Part shown: one piece after another, positions 25,501 through 35,970 of the stretch
How positions within the stretch are numbered: the stretch's first letter is position 1
How the letters are laid out: the number at the start of each line of letters is the position of its first letter
Assembly: GCF_040436345.1 (NCBI RefSeq)
Contig: NC_133216.1
Span: 16,795,610-16,859,609, forward strand
Reading direction: 5' to 3'
DNA from: Pagrus major
Taxonomy: Eukaryota > Chordata > Actinopteri > Spariformes > Sparidae
DNA length: 64,000 nt
Notes under the pieces: generated by a model
What the model was told of the DNA's origin: nothing
Seen by the model: only the letters and a program-made list of their open reading frames with translations
Databases searched by the model: none
Program-made: the position numbers and the translations under genes

Positions 25501-26344
25501 AACTAGGTATTCAGTGACGTTTATATACTGTATGTATTCTTTTTTACAGATTTAAGTTTTATGATCGATCATCTCATCCAACAACAGGAAACATGGCATC
25601 TCTTTATTACTGAGAGGTGTCAGCAGGTTTCTACTGGATGACACCAAACTAAACAGTCTGTTAGAGGTCAGAAAACAAATCCAGGGGTGGTTGACTGTCT
25701 CCTGACCTGTGGGCCCAGCCACAGTAGTGTTTATATGTTAGTTGTAAACGAGGCTGGTGTTAACAGAGGAGAGGAAGTTTAATGTCAGCGGAAGAGCAAG
25801 GAAGGGTAAACCAAAGGAGAGCTTTATACTCTCGGGATTTGACCTCTTCCTTTTGACCCTGGTGGTCCTGGCCGGGGAGCAGTGTGGGAAAATGTCAGAC
25901 TCTAGTGCACTCTTCCCTGCCTCACTCAGACTCTCTGTTTATGATCACTGTCTCCATCTCTTACTGTGACTCTTCATTTCTCTGTCATCTATAAATTGTG
26001 TGCTTTAATCTTGCTGTCTCAGTGAGTGGGAAAACCTCTTCGAAAAACCAGAAGCCATCATCACAGTGAGCATCTACTCGGCTAAAATGTCAAAGACAAA
26101 CAGTGCTGATCCGGAGTCGACCCTGACCGCTGACCTTTCTAAGGGGGCTCATGAACGATAAGAGATTTTCCCTGCATAGTTGAAGTACAGGAAGGATCTA
26201 GAGTAATGTTTCTATTTCTAACATCAGCCAACCTGACATGTAATGCCAATGGCATCCGTCATGATGCAAAGACAAATATAACATACAAAAGTCACCAAAA
26301 TTTCATAGATTGAAGATAAAATCTGGAGATTTACGAAAGGTAAG

Positions 26345-27475
26345 GTAAGGCCAGTGGTGAGATGTAAATAAGTACATGTACAAATTTGAGATACTTGTAC
26401 TTAAATCCACATTATGTAACTTTTTGACCTTAAAATAACAGCTTCAAAGTCATGTTGATGGTACAGTGTCTTGTAATAGAGTGAATGGTGTCTGTCTCAG
26501 CCACTCCGCCCCCCATCACTTGTTTCTGCACTATGTGACTTCAGTGAGAGGGTAGGATCACAGTGTTACACACATGTTTACTTCAACATACACGTTTTCA
26601 ACACATAACATTGTTGTGATGTAATGTGTTTTGTTTGTAGTTAGCACCTACATTACATCTGACAAATTGTTACAGACTTTACAAACTGTGGGGGGTGATT
26701 TGGCGTTGTTGCTTTAACTTGAGTCTTTTATTTTCATGCCACTAATTCTACTCCACTATTCGCAAACAAAAGTTTTAAATATAAATTAAAACAGCCAACA
26801 ATTTATACAAGTAAGGTTGAAATGATCAGTCGCTTACAGACAAAATAAACTGGCAACTATTTGTAATAATTTCAAGGTTTATATTATCGTTTGGACACAA
26901 CAAGTATTGTGAATACTTCATTTCATTGTGTTCACAATTTTCACAATCAACTGATTAAAGCTGCTGTAAGTGTTGTTTTTAATTTTAGCTAACTTCCTGT
27001 CCGTTTTTGCAGTTAGTGCATTCACGAACAGACAGGACCGCCTTGTTATGGAGGTCTCTGTCCTGATTGGATAAGGGGGCAGGGATAGTAGAAAATGTAG
27101 TTTCTCTTTTACTGCATGAGAGACATGTGGCACTGACCAAACACTCTTTAACAGTGATTACTGTTGGGATATACACCTAACACTTATTTTAATAAGAAAT
27201 AACATTTACTGCAGCTTTAATGGAGAAAATAACCTCTAGTCCGTTATGAAATAATCATGAGCATATAGAAAATAGTTAATAATAAATTAATAATCAGCAC
27301 TGTAAAATCCAGCTTTTACTTGTTTGTAATAATAATCTAATGATGTAATAGATAATAGTTTAACAGTCATATGGGACATTTACTTTTAAGTACATTACAA
27401 GTATTTTGTCAGTGTTGTCAGTGTTAGTATTGTTACTTCAGTAAATGATCTGAATATGTCCTCCAGCACTGGATA
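26345..27475. repeat. 'GTACTTAAGTA' element interrupted by a second element
   Basis: The outer element starts GCCAGTGGTGAGATGTAAATA and ends near ACTTCAGTAAATGATCTGAATATG, the same ends as the 34168-35677 copy. At 26405-26718 it is interrupted by an inverted copy of the TTACATAGTGC element (CCACATTATGTAACTTTTTG ... GCACTATGTGACTTCAGTG). The outer sequence resumes at CTTGAGTCTTTTATTTTCAT. Confidence 0.55.
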
Positions 27476-28117
27476 AGACAAACCCAAGAGAAAATCATGT
27501 GATTGAATTAAAATGTTGGACAGTAAAGTGAAGAGATGAAGAAGAAGAGACAGGCAGCTCATGACCCCTGGCCTCCGTCCAACCCTGACTCCACTACAAT
27601 GAAGAGGTTTGTTGTAATTAATCCAGATAATCCTGATAACCTTGAGTAAATGCAGCGTGTGATGTATGGGCCATGCAGAGATTAAATCTGTGGGCTCCTG
27701 CAAGTCGGTAGCTGGACGATAGCCATCAGGTCAGAGGGCTCATTATAGTGGTACTTGAACTTTCACCTTCTGACTGAAACGTGCCTCTGTTCCTACAAAA
27801 AAAGAAGGATGGCCCGGGCTGAAAGAGTGCTTTAAAACTACTCACTGATTTAAATACTATTCACAGGTTTTTCAAAGCAAGTGGCTTTATGTTGCACCAG
27901 CTTTCATACATTTCTAATGAACAGAGAAGAGGAAAATATACTATGTCATTGAGGTGTTTCACCAATGTGGTTTTATTTAATGGAAATAATCCATCTGGTT
28001 TAGCATTTATTGAGGATTTTGTCCAAATTAGTGCCACTACTTTGGAAGTAAGTGCCTTTAATTTGTCATTTTTTCCCCATAAAAATGCCTGATTGCCTTT
28101 AATTTTGTGTTTTTCTC

Positions 28118-28220
28118 TAAAAAAAGGTTTTTATATAGCCCAAAATCACAATCACATTGCCTCAGTGGGCTTTACAATCTGCACAGTGAATGACATCCTC
28201 TGTGATTAGACCCTTGATTC
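28118..28220 (+). repeat. Dispersed repeat, copy 2 (inverse of 8590-8690)
   Basis: TTTATATAGCCCAAAATCAC, AATCACATTGCCTCAGTGGG and CTTTACAATCTGCACAGTGA form the reverse complement of the 8590-8690 block, with few mismatches. Confidence 0.6.
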
Positions 28221-29387
28221 AAGTAAGGGGGGAAAAAAGCAGGTGTTGTGTTTCAAATGGTAAATTGTACATTTTTGCTAAAGGAAGAATATTATGACTA
28301 TATACTGGACTCCCTGGGTTGAATAATAATATCCTGATGTACTTTACATGTGTGTGTGTGCACAGCCACTGTTGCACGCATCATAAAGGCACGTCAGGAC
28401 TCAGACACTGCTGACAGAGCTGGTTGAAATGATGAGTCCTGTCCACAAAGTCTGAACCACAAAGTCATGATGACACCCTCCTATGCAGATGCTCCTGCAG
28501 ACAGTGTATGAGCTGCTGAACTGTGATACAACACTGCCCCTTGCTGGACAACAACATTCACTTCTGGTTAGACAACTGGCAGCTGATTTTCATTGCAGAG
28601 AAATGTGAAATTGGCGAACTTGATCATGTCTGCTGCCATTTTCAGCCGTTACTTTGATATCTACCCAACAGCAACATCTTAAATATCAAACACTAACGCT
28701 CTGGGACGGTGACTGACCCGACCTACAATCCCAAAGCATCAGTTGTTCATCATCACTCTCCTTCACCCAAACAGACACCCTTCCACCAATGAGCGCTCTG
28801 TATTTCAGGGAGTGATGTCACTGTCTGCTTGGCCATCGCCTTCAAGCAGTTAGAGAGCGATTCACAGGCCGTGAACTAATGGAAATAGCTTATTGATGCC
28901 AGGGGAAGATTGATTAACTCCCTGCTTCTCTCATTCTGCCCTAGAGGGAAAAGTTATGAGGATATATTTAAAGCTTAATTATGTGTAGGAGTCCCAAGGA
29001 GTGAAGGGAAAATAACTTTTTCTCATGTGTGAGGCAGTTTAGCCAATTTGAAAGGCACAGAGGGGCTGAGTCTGAAAGAGACTAAGCTAAATAAAATAAT
29101 TCATGTTATTGTTTTAAACTACAGTGACGGGAAGAAGGAGATGACTCACCCCAACAAGCTCAGTGTATTGAAGTGCAGCTGGAGAGTCTGTCGAGGTTCT
29201 TACAGCATTTGGTGAAATCATTAGGAGAGAAATAAACAGTAAATCCAGGGGAAAATGAATATTTTCCAGCCTCCTTCATTATGGTATTTACTTTGGTAGT
29301 GCTTTGCCTTTGGGGATAAAAAACAGAGAGTTAGGTATCGAATTTTATTGATAAAAAAGTGCCACATTGAAGTTGATTAAACAGGCA

Positions 29388-29560
29388 GTGGTGGAAAGTG
29401 ACTGTACTTTCAAGATACTTTTTACATCTAGGGAAATATTGCAGTTTTACTAAAGTAGTTTTACTTCACAGTTATGGCTGCTAGTTAGTGTTCAGATTAT
29501 GATTTTACATTTATAAAACATGTGACAAATGTATAAAATATGATGCACTGTTAAAGATTA
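29388..29560 (+). repeat. Fragment of the 'GTGGTGGAAAGT' element
   Basis: CAGTGGTGGAAAGTGACTGT followed by ACTTTCAAGATACTTTTTAC and TTTTACTTCACAG corresponds to the left end of the elements at 34168 and 26345. The right end is missing or too diverged to see. Confidence 0.45.
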
Positions 29561-30301
29561 AATCAGTGGCTCCTAACCTTTTTGGCTTGTGAGTCCTTAC
29601 AAAAAGTAGTGTCTAGGTGGAGGCCATTGTCATGTTTCAGATGTTGATGAGCTGTTAGTAGCTCCAGCTTCTTAGATAGTTAAACAATTTGAGGTTCAAT
29701 GAGGTTAAATTATCTAATAAAAGGACTAGAGTAAAGCGTCCCTGGTGCCCTCATGTTTAATAAATTGCTGCAGAAGTGCCCTCTTGGATGCCCTTCCAGC
29801 GGACAAACCGTGGTGAAGTGCCCTCTCTCCACTATAAATACATCATAAGTTTCTGCGCACTGTTGTCCCCCCGCAAAGTGAGTCAGATGTCAGTCGTGTG
29901 TTTTGAAAACTGTGATGATTTATTCATTTTTTCATGTTCACTGTGCATTGATGTGAAATAAAAGTGTCATAATAGCACAGAAGCTGTTTGAATGTGTGGT
30001 GTGGAGTTGGCTGTTGTCACAACATCTGTTACAAGAATTAAGTGTCATAGCAGTTTAAAAAGGCTGCAACAGTGAATAAACATTACTGCGGTACCTCACA
30101 CTTCACCAGTACAGTATGTGCCATTCACGTAACATTGTCTGGTGTGTGTTTTTTTTTACTTCTTATGAAAATACAGATGTACCATGTCACTTCTTATTCA
30201 CTTGTGTCTCTCCAGAACTTCTCAATTAAGAAAATAGGGAAAAGAGGTTGTGGTTCATTTCCCAAAGTGGGATATGACTTTGTTATGTTCATGAGCACAT
30301 G

Positions 30302-31145
30302 TCATGCAAACACAGCAGAGTTTTTCCAGTCTGAGTACACCAGGAAGCCGGTGAATGTGCTGTCTGTCTTTGTACTGGAGTAAAATCCATTGTACTCAGA
30401 CAGAGCCATCTGGACCCACACCTGGTCACCAGGGATGAGGTGGAGCAGGGAGCCGCCTGACAGAGACACTGGTTTGGGCCAGTTGCCATAGAACTGGAAA
30501 TAAGATGCCACCGCGTGTGAGTTCTTCATCAGGTCAAACTGGAGGCTGGAGCGGTAGACTGTTGCGTGGACGGAGAAGTAGTAAACTCCAGGAACTTTGC
30601 AGGTGAAGCGTCCTGTCTCTGTGCTGTAGTCACCTTGTTCGTTGAGAATGATCTTGTCAAAGCGGACTGCTTCGCCTGCAGTGAGGGGTAAAGTGCGGCC
30701 TTCAGATAATTTGGCACTGAAGGCTGATTTGGGCGCCACTGCACACTCCCCATCCTGACCCCTGTCCCCTTTATCTCCCGGGTCACCTCTGTCCCCGGTC
30801 AGGCCTCGCGCTCCTGACTCACCTGGAGGAAGAGGAGCACGGGTATGAGCAGACATGTATCATGTACCCACATATACAGTAAATCAATCAAATAAAGCAC
30901 CTTGGTCTCCCCTGTCCCCTTTCTCTCCCTTCTCCCCCGGGGCAGCATCTCTCCCGTCCCTCCCGTCTCTCCCCGGCTGACCAGGATTGCCATGTACTCC
31001 AGGAGAGCCTGGGATGCCAGGGTGACCAGTGCACAGACTGGGAGGGATCTTGTTGTCTTCTAACTGGTTGGAAAGATGGACTTGGAGGATGAGGAGGGAG
31101 TTCAGCAGGGGCAACAGCCTGAGTGATGTCATTGCAGTGTCAGGG
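30302..31145 (-). CDS. c1qtnf5: C1QTNF5 (CTRP5), secreted short-collagen C1q-domain protein
   Basis: Two coding exons join in frame. Exon A is 31132-30901 (ATG at 31132, donor CCAAG|GTGCTT, phase 1). Exon B is 30822-30302 (acceptor CTTCCTCCAG). The product is 250 residues; human has 243. In order: signal peptide (about 1-22), the family motif LEDNKIP with a Cys-containing stretch, collagen triplets (36-104) kept in register across the splice, and a C1q domain (110-250) ending in GFLVYSDW. The match to CTRP5 is close ([24 protein letters not shown]). The Ser equivalent to human Ser163, mutated in late-onset retinal degeneration, is kept (Ser170). An acceptor CTCTCTCAG|CCCTG at 31146 gives 13 bases of 5' UTR before the ATG, implying an upstream noncoding exon. 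In mammals the protein is secreted by retinal pigment epithelium and fat, and its gene overlaps MFRP, which I do not see here. Confidence 0.95.
30823..30900 (-). other. c1qtnf5: c1qtnf5 intron between collagen-coding exons
   Basis: This 78-base intron has donor GTGCTT and acceptor CTTCCTCCAG and splits a Gly codon in phase 1. It is near the minimum size for a fish intron. Reading through it instead would replace the collagen repeat with LFDLLYM-like sequence and break the repeat, so splicing is well supported. Confidence 0.9.
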
Positions 31146-31582
31146 CTGAGAGAGAAAAGAAGAATATGGAAAAATTATAGTTTACAAACAAGTCTGTGTG
31201 GGAGTGACACCAAACTATGACCTTGACGGCATACAACGGGATAATAGTGATCAGATTAAACAAAAGTGCACCACAAATGCCACTGTAAACACCACTCCAA
31301 ATCGCACATTATCAGATTACAGAAGCAGGGAGCAGCATGTGTAAACACACTGAAAGGAGTGTTTTACAGTATGATTAAAGCACTTACAGTATAATATTCA
31401 GTTTACCTTCTTGTCAAACATACTACAGCACAGGGTTACACAGGTTTCAGTTTAGTTTAAGTTAAAGGGAGTCTAACAAACAAAGCTAAGGACTCTCAGA
31501 CAGACATGTCACAAAACAAGACTCTGGTTAGAGTATTGATTCAAGCACAGTGACATTTTGTCCCAAAACTTTCAGTACAAAT

Positions 31583-31700
31583 GGTTGGTTGGTTGGTTGG
31601 TTGGTTGGTTGGTTGGTTGGTTGGTTGGTTGGTTGGTTGGTTGGTTGGAGTTGGTTGATTGGTTGGTTGGTTGAATGGAGTTGGTTGGTTGGTTGGTTGG
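31583..31700. repeat. (GGTT)n array with interruptions
   Basis: About 118 bp of GGTT units, with interruptions around 31649-31680 (GGAGTTGGTTGATT, GAATGGAG). It lies 0.44 kb upstream of the c1qtnf5 coding exon, inside its 5' intron if the exon near 35.9 kb is real. Confidence 0.95.
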
Positions 31701-32832
31701 TACAGTATCATATTTAGGTGGCTGGTATACAGTTTGATGTGGATTAAGGAGACTGATGGCTTTTGGCAGAGGTATTCACTCTACTAAGTGCAAATCTTCT
31801 ATTTCATTACTATTACTATTCTCAAGTTTTGGATTTCTAAGGGCAGCCTTGTACTGGTCCATTAGTCGAAGGAGCTACTGAGAATAGTCCACCTGGAGAA
31901 GCCAACCTACCTACCTAATTATGAGGGATTTGTTGAATTATGGCAACCAGTCTTGGACATGGTGCAGCCGTCTGGACTGGACTTCGCTCTGCCTTATTAA
32001 AAACATTGGAACTGCCTATTAGTGAGTCCTGCTATTTTTGTGTTTTGTTAAGGCTGTTCAAAAACTGAGTGGTTCTGTACACAGGGCCTCAATTAAAAAA
32101 GGAGGACAATATAATAGCTGTAATAAAAAGTGGAGTCTTCTTACTGACATTTGACTGCAATGTAAACACCTACATGGAACTTGTGTTTATTAACACAGGT
32201 GCAGTTGTTGGCACCGACCGGTGATTCAGCTTCCTCAAATAATGGGTTGAGAGTTATTATGCTCAGAACAGCATGCTCTGTTTCAGGGAAGGCATGTGGC
32301 AGGATTAGCAGGAAGGACTGATTTTTACAGCTGCAGAAGTTAAATCTCAACACCTGAACTCTGAAATAACATTCAGTCATTTTTCATTACACACTGGTTT
32401 AAATATACAGAATGCAAAGATCACAATTGCATGTTAGTAAAAATGTACTTCTAACACACCATTTATATGCAGGCTTATTTCAGTCATCCTGAATTGAAAT
32501 ACAGGATTTTTCATAAGACTGACATGACACCTGAACATGAAGAAGTCTGTATGAATGTTTATGACAGCCGTCTTTAAGTGTCATTCAGTCAATTATGTCA
32601 CTGTCAATGCACTATTGTTATGACAACCTACTTTAGCGACAACTAAAACTCCCTAAATAACCTTGATATTCCCTGTTGTCAAACCAGCCTTATAATACTT
32701 AATGACATCTTAATGAAAAGTACAAATTGTACCGCTGTAGCTGAAGTCAAGAAAAATAATTGTGACACTGTTATGATGGCCATGACAGCCAATGTCAAAA
32801 CCAACCACACATGACAGTTCAGTGGTTGGCAT

Positions 32833-32960
32833 GAATAGAATCATGAGAATCTAAGCTTTCTAACAGTGTATGGCATGACGATATACTTAAATTGAGGCGT
32901 TTGTCTATTTCCTTCACTGTGTTTGTATTGTTTGGCGAACTAGTCGGACAGCCCGCAGGC
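32833..32960 (+). repeat. Unclassified dispersed repeat, copy 1
   Basis: CATGAATAGAATCATGAG, TATGGCATGACGATATACTT, AAATTGAGGCGTTTG and TTGTTTGGCGAACTAG recur in order at 38730-38860 with scattered differences. I do not recognise the family. Upstream sequence (32510-32830) with repeated TGACA/TGTCA steps may belong to another element. Confidence 0.5.
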
Positions 32961-34167
32961 TTTAGTCACGTCCGCCAATGAAACACACCGTAACTTTGAG
33001 TAAACTTGTGGATTTCTCTGGGTTTGAACATTGTTGGAAACATTCAGAATGACGCATACACAACTCAACAAAATGCATAACACATGTCTCTTTCTTACAT
33101 ATTATATCTTTAATGTCAAGTTTTCATAACAAAGACATCTCCAACAATGTCATGTTTACATTAAAAGTGACATAATTGACCGAGTGTTACGTTTCTGTGA
33201 GGGGAAATGTAGAGTTGGCCATTAGAAAAATCTGCTTTTTCAATTGAAGAGGATGGAAATAACACAACTTCCTGAAGTAATGATGAATCACGTCTTGACG
33301 AGACAAAACATGGCACTCTCGGTTTCTTAACAGGCGTATCCAATAAAAGCTTGATGAGATGCTGAATACCAGACGACCGACTCAGAAACTACTCACAGTT
33401 TTATGTATCAAGCACCCTAACTCACAATGTTTTCCTTGCTTTGGTCAGCAGACACAAGCCCGTCTCCAATGTCGCCCTGTTTGGTGGTCAGGACAGGCGT
33501 CACAGGACCATAAACTGAGCTGATGAGCTGAGCAGGACGACTCACAACTATCTGACACTACCGGCTTGTAGCGGGACTCCAACTTTATGGTTTACTAATG
33601 AAAACTTACTGTTTGTGGTGTGTGACAATGATGATAAAAGTTAACAGTTTTTGTCGCCTTTCTGCTTCTAATTGAAAGTGACAGTTTGCATCCACACAAA
33701 AAAAGAGACAGGCAGAGGAGGATTAAAAAGAGAGAGAGAAACAGTGAGGGGAAAAAGGAGGAGGGAGGGAAAAAAAATGCATGTCAGCATTCCTGGCAGA
33801 AGAGGAGAGCAGACAAGAGGACAAACACTGAGTCTGAACAGCTGTCTGCAACCACTCCTCAGTAGCCCTTTGATGATTAGAAACATGTTTTGCTGCACAA
33901 AACCGAACCTGATCATTGGACTTGAGTCTTGATTTCAGTAAGTTCAGTGAACTTCTGGACTTTGCGCCACCTGGATGATCAAGATGAACTTCTACAGGCA
34001 GTTCAAAGATCTGAGTTCCCTGAAATCAGACATGAGTAAAAGTTTGGCATGTTTTCTTTAGACCAGATGGAGTTCAGTGACATAATCCACATTTACTGTA
34101 ACACAATATCAGGCTGTTACAGCTGCCCATTTATTTTAACCCTGTGTCACCGAATGAGGCCCTTACC

Positions 34168-35677
34168 TGGTGGTGGAAAGTACTGTAACTCAAGTAAATT
34201 TACTCAAGTAACTTTGATATACTCAATGATGGAATGTAACTAAAGTATATTGTACTTTTTTACTCTAGTTACCGTAACACTTTACAATAAGATACACAAA
34301 AAAGTTACTGAGGAGCGAGTAAGGAATGAATCAGGAATGACTTGATAGTTAATGAATCGTAAATTAGTTATTCCATAATAAGTGTGATTCAAGGAATATT
34401 TAGTAGATAGTGATGAGTTAGTGGAGAACGGAGTGAGAGATAATGAATCATTAGGTAATGATTAGTTCATGATATCTGTGAATCAACATACTGATAACTT
34501 TCTTAATGAGTTGTTCCTGATTAACTTCCAACGACCTGCTAATTGGCACAAACTAGTGATGACTCATTAATTATTAAATACTGAATCATTAGTTATCCTT
34601 TTTTTGTACCTTCAAGTATCCTACTGTCTCTGGTTTGTCATCAAAGAACTAATTGTGAACTCCCAGGAAGTGAGTAACTAATGATTAAGTAATTAGTATT
34701 TAATGAGCCTATTTGATATCTACCCAGTATGATATGTCAGTTTACTTGATGGTACACATAAAGAGTAACTAATGATTCAGTAACTTGTATTTAATGAGTC
34801 ATCATTAGTTTGTGCTAATCAGCAAGTAGTTCATAGCTAATCAGGAACAACTCATGAAGACAGTGATCAGTATGTCGATTCAGACATTTATGAACTAATA
34901 ATTACCTAATGATTCATTAGTATAGTATCTCCCAGTCTGTTGTCCAATAACTCATCACTATCTATCGTATAGTCCTCAAATCACAGTTAACCAGGAATTA
35001 CTCCATTTTTTGAGTCCCTTTGTTGTAAAGTGCTAACTTAGTTTCTAAACAGAAAAAAACAATGATTAGAATACTGAAAAATTCTGAATAACAGATTAAT
35101 GTAAATATATGTATCATTTTATATACATATATGTATAATTTAAGATACTTAAGTACATTCATTGCTAAAAAAAAAAAATTTGATTCTTGCGTACATTTAA
35201 TATAAGACACTTTAAGACTTTTACTCAAGTTCTTTTGGTGACTTTCACTTTTGCCAAAGTAATACTTTAACACAATATCTTTACATTTACCCAAGTATGA
35301 CTGATATACTTATAATTTACTTATTCAATTTTCTGCTACTTTATATTTTCACTCTGCTACATTTATCTAACAGTCACTACTTACTCAACAAATGAGTATT
35401 TTCCACAGAGCTTAGAAATATTGCCATTAGGGTTTTTAGGATTATTAGTAATTCCACTTTAACCAGCAACAACATTAAAATACTGCTTTAACTTGAATAC
35501 ATCAGTAACAATAATCGGTTAATTTATTATATAACAATTCAACACTGACAGGGTTGACACTTTTGATACTTAAGTACATTTTGCTAATATATATGAACTT
35601 TTACAGTAAAGTAAGTAAGTCCTTTCACTGTGGTATTCCCACTTTTTACTGAAGTAAAGCATCTGAATACCACCGCC
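34168..35677. repeat. 'GGTGGTGGAAAGTA' element carrying a nested foldback element
   Basis: The left end TGGTGGTGGAAAGTACTGTA and the right end GAAGTAAAGCATCTGAATACCACC are imperfect inverted repeats. The interior is full of AAGTACATT and ACTCAAGTA phrases. The outer element is interrupted at 34275-35035 by a separate foldback element. No transposase frame is present. Confidence 0.65.
34275..35035. mobile_element. Foldback (long inverted repeat) element
   Basis: The outer ends are GTAACACTTTACAATAA (left) and TTGTTGTAAAGTGCTAAC (right), inverted copies of each other. Inside, left-arm phrases (AGGTAATGATTAGTTCAT, AATGAGTTGTTCCTGATTA, CACAAACTAGTGATGACTC) return inverted in the right arm (ATGAACTAATAATTACCT, TAATCAGGAACAACTCAT, GAGTCATCATTAGTTTGTG). 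The arms are about 320 bp around a short loop near 34610-34740. It encodes nothing and would depend on a transposase supplied elsewhere. Confidence 0.7.
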
Positions 35678-35877
35678 TTAAAGCTCTGTACAGTCATACA
35701 CAGTGATGCACTTTGGTGGTCTGAAGAAAAAAACAATGCTGGTTCTTCTGTCTTTTCAGTCCTGCACACTGTCATGCATGGATTTCACCGGTGTGATCGG
35801 AAATTCAAGAACTGAAGAGCAGCTTTTATCACAATTCAGGAAAAGGAAAAAAAAAAAACTTGGTAAAACTTACCAGA

Positions 35878-35970
35878 TGATGTCGCAAAGTCTTTGAGAG
35901 CTGCTGCTTCTGCTGCCGAGTGTTCGACGAGAATCCAGTATAAACTGTTTCCCCCGACCAGCGAGTCTGG
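35878..35970 (-). other. c1qtnf5: Possible 5' noncoding exon of c1qtnf5
   Basis: A strong donor on the minus strand, CATCATCTG|GTAAGTTTT at about 35877, follows a moderately GC-rich, CpG-containing stretch (35878-35970). The c1qtnf5 coding exon has a good acceptor 13 bases before its ATG, so an upstream noncoding exon must exist; this is the best candidate I found. The intron would be about 4.7 kb. The upstream end of the exon is not defined. Confidence 0.3.

Larger units (their letters stand above)
23918..30301. other. Spacer between convergent rnf26 and c1qtnf5
   Basis: No gene is supported here. The stretch has dispersed elements at 24060-24500, 25335-25500, 26345-27475 (nested), 28118-28220 and 29388-29560. 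A minus-strand AATAAA at 29924-29919 is a candidate poly(A) signal for c1qtnf5, giving a 3' UTR of about 0.4 kb. The remainder shows no structure I can name. Confidence 0.45.

Noticed and set aside
30823..30900. Reading c1qtnf5 as two separate genes split at this gap
   Set aside because: The gap has GT-AG borders, and joining restores the Gly-X-Y register exactly, so it is an intron.
31583..31700. CRISPR-like regular repeat
   Set aside because: It is a simple GGTT microsatellite with no spacers, in a vertebrate context.
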